Origin: Enterobacter mori LMG 25706
GTDB lineage: Bacteria; Pseudomonadota; Gammaproteobacteria; Enterobacterales; Enterobacteriaceae
Length of the DNA stretch: 64,000 nucleotides
Direction of reading: 5' to 3'
NCBI RefSeq assembly: GCF_000211415.1
Contig: NZ_GL890780.1
Span: 470,664-534,663, forward strand
Position 1 is the first letter of the stretch. Each line of letters starts with the position of its first letter. This document shows positions 59,897 to 64,000 of this stretch, in pieces. A program made the translations under genes and the position numbers. The notes below the pieces were generated by a model that was not told the origin of the DNA, made no database searches, and saw only the letters and a list, made by a program, of their open reading frames with translations.

Positions 59897-60265
59897 TTAA
59901 ATCTTTGCTTTCAGATTATTGCCACGCTCGATAATCACGCCTACGTTGGCAGCGCGCGCTACCGCCCCCGGTTTGCTTAACTTGATGCGTACCCATGGCG
60001 AGTTAAATTTGGTCAGCAGTAGCTCCGCCACCTCTTCCGCCACGCGTTCCACCAGCGCAAAACGCTGCCCTTCCACATGGTTGATGACCGTTTCACTGAT
60101 GTCGGCATAGCTCAGACAGTCCTTCACGTCGTCACTTTTTGCCGACGCGCGGTTATCCCAGCCCATTTCGATATCGAACACCAACTTCTGCTCGATGGTC
60201 TGTTCCCAGTCGTAAACACCAATAGTGGTGATTACCGAAAGTTGCTCTATAAATACAATATCCAT
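59897..60265 (-). CDS. folB: FolB, dihydroneopterin aldolase
   Basis: FolB (122 aa) converts dihydroneopterin to hydroxymethyl-dihydropterin and glycolaldehyde in folate synthesis. The ATG at 60265 matches the E. coli start; the frame's GTG one codon earlier is not needed. The catalytic Glu is in IGVYDWEQ and the catalytic Lys in [11 protein letters not shown]. It is divergent from plsY across 107 bp. Confidence 0.96.
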   Translation of the reverse strand: MDIVFIEQLSVITTIGVYDWEQTIEQKLVFDIEMGWDNRASAKSDDVKDCLSYADISETVINHVEGQRFALVERVAEEVAELLLTKFNSPWVRIKLSKPGAVARAANVGVIIERGNNLKAKI

Positions 60266-60372
60266 CACGACCTGCCTGCTTTTTGGCTAAACCGGATACC
60301 ACTTCCGGCGAATTATGCGTATTATCCACAGATGCTGAGAATACAGATACATTTTCAAAACGGAACAGCGTT

Positions 60373-60987
60373 ATGAGTGCAATCGCGCCTGGAATGATTA
60401 TCCTCGCCTACCTTTGCGGCTCAATCTCCAGCGCCATTCTGGTCTGCCGCATCGCCGGGTTGCCTGACCCACGCGAAAGTGGTTCCGGGAATCCGGGGGC
60501 GACCAATGTACTACGAATTGGCGGCAAGGGAGCAGCCGTAGCGGTTTTGATTTTTGATGTTCTGAAAGGGATGCTACCCGTCTGGGGCGCGTATGCGCTG
60601 GGCGTCACGCCGTTCTGGCTCGGTCTTATCGCCATCGCCGCCTGCGTCGGCCATATCTGGCCCGTTTTCTTTGGTTTTAAAGGCGGAAAAGGCGTTGCGA
60701 CGGCCTTCGGTGCGATTGCACCTATCGGCTGGGATCTCACCGGCGTAATGGCCGGGACCTGGCTGCTCACCATTCTTCTGAGCGGCTACTCGTCGCTGGG
60801 TGCGATCGTCAGCGCGCTGATTGCCCCGTTCTACGTCTGGTGGTTTAAACCCCAGTTCACCTTCCCGGTGTCGATGCTCTCCTGCCTGATCCTGCTGCGC
60901 CATCACGACAATATTCAGCGCCTGTGGCGTCGTCAGGAAACCAAGATCTGGACGAAGCTCAAGCGTAAGAAGAAAGACGCTAAATAA
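60373..60987 (+). CDS. plsY: PlsY, acyl-phosphate glycerol-3-phosphate acyltransferase
   Basis: The ATG at 60373 gives 204 aa, one less than in E. coli. PlsY is an inner-membrane acyltransferase that starts phospholipid synthesis using acyl phosphate. The conserved cytoplasmic loops [31 protein letters not shown] and a Lys-rich C-terminus are present. In-frame codons back to 60283 are not conserved. Confidence 0.95.
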   Translation: MSAIAPGMIILAYLCGSISSAILVCRIAGLPDPRESGSGNPGATNVLRIGGKGAAVAVLIFDVLKGMLPVWGAYALGVTPFWLGLIAIAACVGHIWPVFFGFKGGKGVATAFGAIAPIGWDLTGVMAGTWLLTILLSGYSSLGAIVSALIAPFYVWWFKPQFTFPVSMLSCLILLRHHDNIQRLWRRQETKIWTKLKRKKKDAK

Positions 60988-61013
60988 AGCGTTCGTTATG
61001 CCTTATAACCAAA

Positions 61014-61029
61014 TGTGATTTTGGTCACC
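61014..61029 (+). promoter_or_regulatory. CRP-like site upstream of the MFS gene
   Basis: TGTGA-N6-TCACC matches the CRP core (TGTGA-N6-TCACA) at 9 of 10 positions. It ends 51 bp before the MFS start and 27 bp after plsY. Catabolite control of the transporter is inferred. Confidence 0.55.
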
Positions 61030-61080
61030 TTCTGCCTGTGGTAACTGTTAGAGACACAACACAACCACACAAAAAGAAAA

Positions 61081-62547
61081 ATGGCAGAAATCACAGATAC
61101 AACTCCCCTTTCAACGGCAGGAAGCACCCCGGATGGCGACATCAAGTGGGTGCGCAGCGCATCGGACGTTTCACGTCTGGTTAACGACGGCTCCCAGGGC
61201 CGGGCCAACGCCCGTATCGTGGTCGGTATCGCGCTGGGCGGTATTTTCCTCGACGCCTACGATCTCGGCGCGCTGGCCTTTGGCATCAAGGACATTACCC
61301 GCGAATTCAATTTAACCCCTGCTGGCACCGGCATGGTGGCATCGGCCATTACCTTTGGTGCCATCGTCGGGGCACTGCTCGGCGGCTATCTCACGGATAA
61401 AATCGGGCGCTACCGCGTGTTTATGGCCGATATGGTCTTCTTCGTCGTCGCCGCTATCGCCTGTGCGCTGGCTCCGAACGAATATGTGCTGGCAGGCGCG
61501 CGCTTTGTGATGGGGCTCGGCGTGGGGATCGACCTTCCCGTGGCGATGGCGTTTCTCAGCGAGTTCGCCAGACTGAAAGGTCCGGGAAACAAAGCTTCCA
61601 GCGTCGCGATGTGGTGCCCTACCTGGTATGCGGCCATCAGTATCTCCTACCTGTTGGTGCTCTTCTTCTACGCCGTGCTGCCGCAAAGCCACAGCGACTG
61701 GCTCTGGCGCCTGATCCTTGGCTTTGGCGCGGTGCCCGCGCTGGTGATTATCGCCATTCGCAGCCGTTACATGAGCGAGTCTCCGGTCTGGGCGGCGAAT
61801 CAAGGCAACCTGAAAGAGGCGGCATCCATTTTGCGGCAGTCGTACAACATCAACGCCCACGTGCCGCAGGATGCCCTTGACCAGCCCGCGCCGGTGGTTA
61901 ACAAGGCAAAATGGTCGAACTACCTCAACCTGTTCCGGGGCATTTATCTGCGGCGTACCACCCTCGCCACGCTGCTGTCGGTGGTCTCCTCGTTTGCCTA
62001 TAACGCCGTGGCCTTTGGCCTGCCGGTGATTATTTCAAGCTTCTTCGTACAGTCGATGCTCACCACCATTTTGATCTCGCTGGTGCTTAACCTGCTGTTT
62101 GCGTTTGTTGGCGGATTACTGGCGGTGCGCTATGTTCCACGCTTCGGCGCGTGGCGGATGTCGCTCGCGGGCTATGCCTGCCAACTTGTGGCGCTCCTCG
62201 GGCTGGCGCTGATAGGCCGACCGGAAGGTGCCTCTGAAGGGGTGCTTGCTGTTTCGATGCTGGCACTATTCCTGTTCGGTCAGGGCTTTGGCCCAGGTGC
62301 GCATACCATGACGTTTGCGTCATTGAGCTACCCGACCTCGCTGCGCGGCGTGGGCGTGGGTCTCAACCAGACGCTGATGCGCAGCAGCTCGACGCTGTCG
62401 CTATTCCTGTTCCCGCTGCTGGTTGCTTCGCTGGATACCGCCGTGTTCTGGGTGATTGCGCTGGCACCGTTTATCGGCCTGGCGTCTCTGCTGGCGATCC
62501 GCTGGGAGCCGTCCGGGTATGATGTGGATGCGGAGGATTATCGGTAA
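61081..62547 (+). CDS. MFS transporter, metabolite:proton symporter
   Basis: The 488-aa MFS protein has about 12 helices. The loop after helix 2 reads GGYLTDKIGRYRVF, the sugar-porter type signature. A long hydrophilic N-terminus (about 42 residues) precedes helix 1 (IVVGIALGGIFLDAYDLGAL). The substrate is unknown; sugar acids or aromatic acids are typical for such proteins. It occupies the place of the E. coli ttd genes, downstream of plsY. It is preceded by a CRP-like site but only a weak ribosome site. Confidence 0.87.
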   Translation: MAEITDTTPLSTAGSTPDGDIKWVRSASDVSRLVNDGSQGRANARIVVGIALGGIFLDAYDLGALAFGIKDITREFNLTPAGTGMVASAITFGAIVGALLGGYLTDKIGRYRVFMADMVFFVVAAIACALAPNEYVLAGARFVMGLGVGIDLPVAMAFLSEFARLKGPGNKASSVAMWCPTWYAAISISYLLVLFFYAVLPQSHSDWLWRLILGFGAVPALVIIAIRSRYMSESPVWAANQGNLKEAASILRQSYNINAHVPQDALDQPAPVVNKAKWSNYLNLFRGIYLRRTTLATLLSVVSSFAYNAVAFGLPVIISSFFVQSMLTTILISLVLNLLFAFVGGLLAVRYVPRFGAWRMSLAGYACQLVALLGLALIGRPEGASEGVLAVSMLALFLFGQGFGPGAHTMTFASLSYPTSLRGVGVGLNQTLMRSSSTLSLFLFPLLVASLDTAVFWVIALAPFIGLASLLAIRWEPSGYDVDAEDYR

Positions 62548-62587
62548 CGACAGGTCACTTCGGTGGGTTCCTCCCACCGAAGGGCAC

Positions 62588-63010
62588 TTATAAATCGTCC
62601 AGCAGAGTTCGGGAGAGTTTTTTTAGCATCTCAAGCTCATCATCATTCATCCGCATGCTGCAACGCATCTGGTCCGGCAGCGCCATCACCTGTTTTTTCA
62701 GTGCGTTAGCTTTTTCTGTCAGAACGACATTTTTCATCCTTTCATCCCCCACAACCGCGATACGGTTGAGAAATCCTTTAGCCTCAAGCTTTTGTACAAG
62801 CGGGGTCAATGTGCCCGAATCAAAAAACGTCTTATCGCTGAGATCGCGAAGTGGGATGTTGTCTTTCTCATAAAGCGCCATCAACACAACGAATTGCGGA
62901 TAGGTCAGATCCATCTCCTGCAGTAAGGGGCGATACTGGCGAACGAACGCATTGGTAACCGAGTAGAGCGAGAAGCAAAGTAAATCATCTAGCGTTTTGT
63001 TTTCTTTCAT
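62588..63010 (-). CDS. MarR-family regulator, OhrR-like
   Basis: The 140-aa MarR protein has Cys12 in DLLCFSLYS and Tyr in MDLTYPQF, the pattern of OhrR peroxide sensors in which this Cys is oxidised by organic hydroperoxides. The winged helix (about 54-100, SGTLTPLVQKLEAKGF) is intact. The usual Ohr partner is absent; a divergent secreted hydrolase is the neighbour. Two palindromes lie in the 144-bp gap. Confidence 0.88.
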   Translation of the reverse strand: MKENKTLDDLLCFSLYSVTNAFVRQYRPLLQEMDLTYPQFVVLMALYEKDNIPLRDLSDKTFFDSGTLTPLVQKLEAKGFLNRIAVVGDERMKNVVLTEKANALKKQVMALPDQMRCSMRMNDDELEMLKKLSRTLLDDL

Positions 63011-63072
63011 TTTTCTATCAACCCCGAATCTGTTGTCTAAAAAAATTATAAATAACGTTTGACTAAAAGTAT

Positions 63073-63117
63073 CTTGCGCGCAAGTATTATACCAACAATT
63101 AAGTAGCGCACTACTTA
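63073..63117. promoter_or_regulatory. Two palindromes in the MarR-hydrolase promoter region
   Basis: CTTGCGCGCAAG (63073-63084) is a perfect 12-bp palindrome. TAAGTAG-CGCA-CTACTTA (63100-63117) has 7-bp arms. Either or both may be operators for the OhrR-like regulator. A TATAAT on the minus strand (63091-63086) lies between them. Confidence 0.6.
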
Positions 63118-63154
63118 GTTATCTTATTCCATCAAACACATTTAAGGTATCGTC

Positions 63155-64000
63155 ATGAAAACATTAACCGCCATCCTGGTTTCTTCCGTCTTCGCGTCAG
63201 CCGCAGCGTCCGCTCAAATCACCAATACCCCTACCCCGACCGCAGGCGTACAGGCATTTCTCAATGTTTTGAATTCTGGCAAGGGTAAACCAATGGAACA
63301 GATGACCCCTCAGGAAGCCCGCCAGGTACTGATCGGCGCGCAGCAAGGCGCAAAACTGCCGCCCGCTCAGGTTTCTGAAAAAACGATCCAGGTTAATGGC
63401 CAGGCGATCAAACTGAAAATAGTGAAACCTGAAAACGCCAGCGGCACGCTCCCGGCATTTATGTTCTTCCACGGCGGCGGCTGGGTGCTGGGTGATTTCC
63501 CAACCCACGAACGCTTGATCCGCGATCTCGTTCGCGCGTCGGGTGCCGCAGCGGTTTACGTTGATTACACGCCGTCACCTGAGGCCCATTTCCCGGTAGC
63601 CATTAATCAGGCCTATGAAGCGACAAAATGGGTAGCCGGGCACGGTCAGGAAATTGGTGTGGACGGTAGCCGTCTGGGTCTGGTCGGTAACAGCGTGGGC
63701 GGCAATATGGTGGCTTCCGTGGCGCTGCAGGCAAAACAATTTAATGGGCCAAAAATTCGCTACAACGTCATGCTCTGGCCTGTGACCGATGCGAATTTTG
63801 ATACTGCCTCGTATAACCAGTTCGAGAACGGCTATTTCCTGTCGAAAAACATGATGAAATGGTTCTGGGACAACTACACCACCAACGCAGCCGATCGCAA
63901 CAATATCCTTGCCTCTCCGCTTCGCGCCAGCGCCGCGCAGTTGAAAGGCTTCCCCGAGACGCTGATTCAGACAGCAGAGCTTGACGTTCTGCGGGATGAA
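63155..64000 (+). CDS. Secreted alpha/beta hydrolase (HSL family), 3' end beyond window
   Basis: The visible 282 residues show a signal peptide (MKTLTAILVSSVFASAAASA) and an esterase/lipase of the hormone-sensitive-lipase family: oxyanion HGGGW (106-110), nucleophile Ser180 in GNSVGG and the catalytic-Asp block AELDVLRDE (Asp277), with the catalytic His expected beyond the edge. TAAGG precedes the ATG. It is divergent from the OhrR-like regulator. The frame is open to the last base, so the gene is cut by the window. Confidence 0.9.
   Translation, partial: MKTLTAILVSSVFASAAASAQITNTPTPTAGVQAFLNVLNSGKGKPMEQMTPQEARQVLIGAQQGAKLPPAQVSEKTIQVNGQAIKLKIVKPENASGTLPAFMFFHGGGWVLGDFPTHERLIRDLVRASGAAAVYVDYTPSPEAHFPVAINQAYEATKWVAGHGQEIGVDGSRLGLVGNSVGGNMVASVALQAKQFNGPKIRYNVMLWPVTDANFDTASYNQFENGYFLSKNMMKWFWDNYTTNAADRNNILASPLRASAAQLKGFPETLIQTAELDVLRDE

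Overview
The window is a chromosomal segment of a member of the Enterobacteriaceae, most likely Enterobacter or a close relative such as Lelliottia or Leclercia. I infer this from near-identical protein matches, recalled from memory, to the Escherichia coli 67-69 min region, in largely the same gene order. The backbone is exbDB-metC-yghB-yqhC-yqhD-dkgA-ygiQ-ftsP-plsC-parC-ygiW-qseBC-mdaB-ygiN-parE-yqiA-cpdA-yqiB-nudF-tolC-ygiBCD-zupT-ribB-ubiK-hldE-glnE-ygiF-ygiM-cca-uppP-folB-plsY. No tRNA, rRNA, CRISPR array, insertion sequence or prophage was seen.

Layout. 1-3.5 kb: yqhA, three unrecognised small genes in AT-rich DNA, and a chemoreceptor with a membrane-embedded sensor. 3.8-21.2 kb: conserved backbone (TonB energisation, methionine synthesis, aldehyde detoxification, cell division, phospholipid synthesis, topoisomerase IV, the QseBC two-component system, quinone redox). 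Several E. coli neighbours are missing: yqhGH between dkgA and ygiQ, and ygiS-mqsRA-ygiV between parC and ygiW. 21.3-34.3 kb: a roughly 13-kb accessory block between ygiN and parE. It holds a Kbp-like BON-LysM protein, a glycan-use cluster (GH88 unsaturated uronyl hydrolase, LacY-type symporter, DUF2264 protein, AraC regulator), and a siderophore-iron locus (ABC transporter, TonB receptor) whose last operon gene is an RpiR/SIS regulator. 34.4-44.3 kb: backbone from parE to zupT. 44.7-49.7 kb: a chaperone-usher fimbrial operon in the ygiL-yqiGHI order, lying between zupT and ribB. 49.7-61 kb: backbone from ribB (with an FMN riboswitch) to plsY. 61-64 kb: accessory MFS transporter, an OhrR-like MarR regulator and a divergent secreted esterase/hydrolase that runs off the window end, in the place where E. 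coli has the ttd genes.

How the parts connect. exbBD energise the TonB receptor at 32 kb, and both carry Fur-box-like sequences. The DUF2264-symporter-GH88 operon has a CRP-like site and a -10 element placed so as to support a revised DUF2264 start. tolC has a good marbox. Two families of dispersed palindromic repeats sit almost exclusively just beyond gene 3' ends, often between convergent genes. One copy supplies the last codon and stop of parE.

The most novel candidates are the RpiR regulator translationally coupled to a siderophore-binding protein, the uronyl-oligosaccharide locus, and the AT-rich three-gene cluster at 0.6-2.1 kb. No clear defence system was found. All family identifications are by reading and memory, without database searches.
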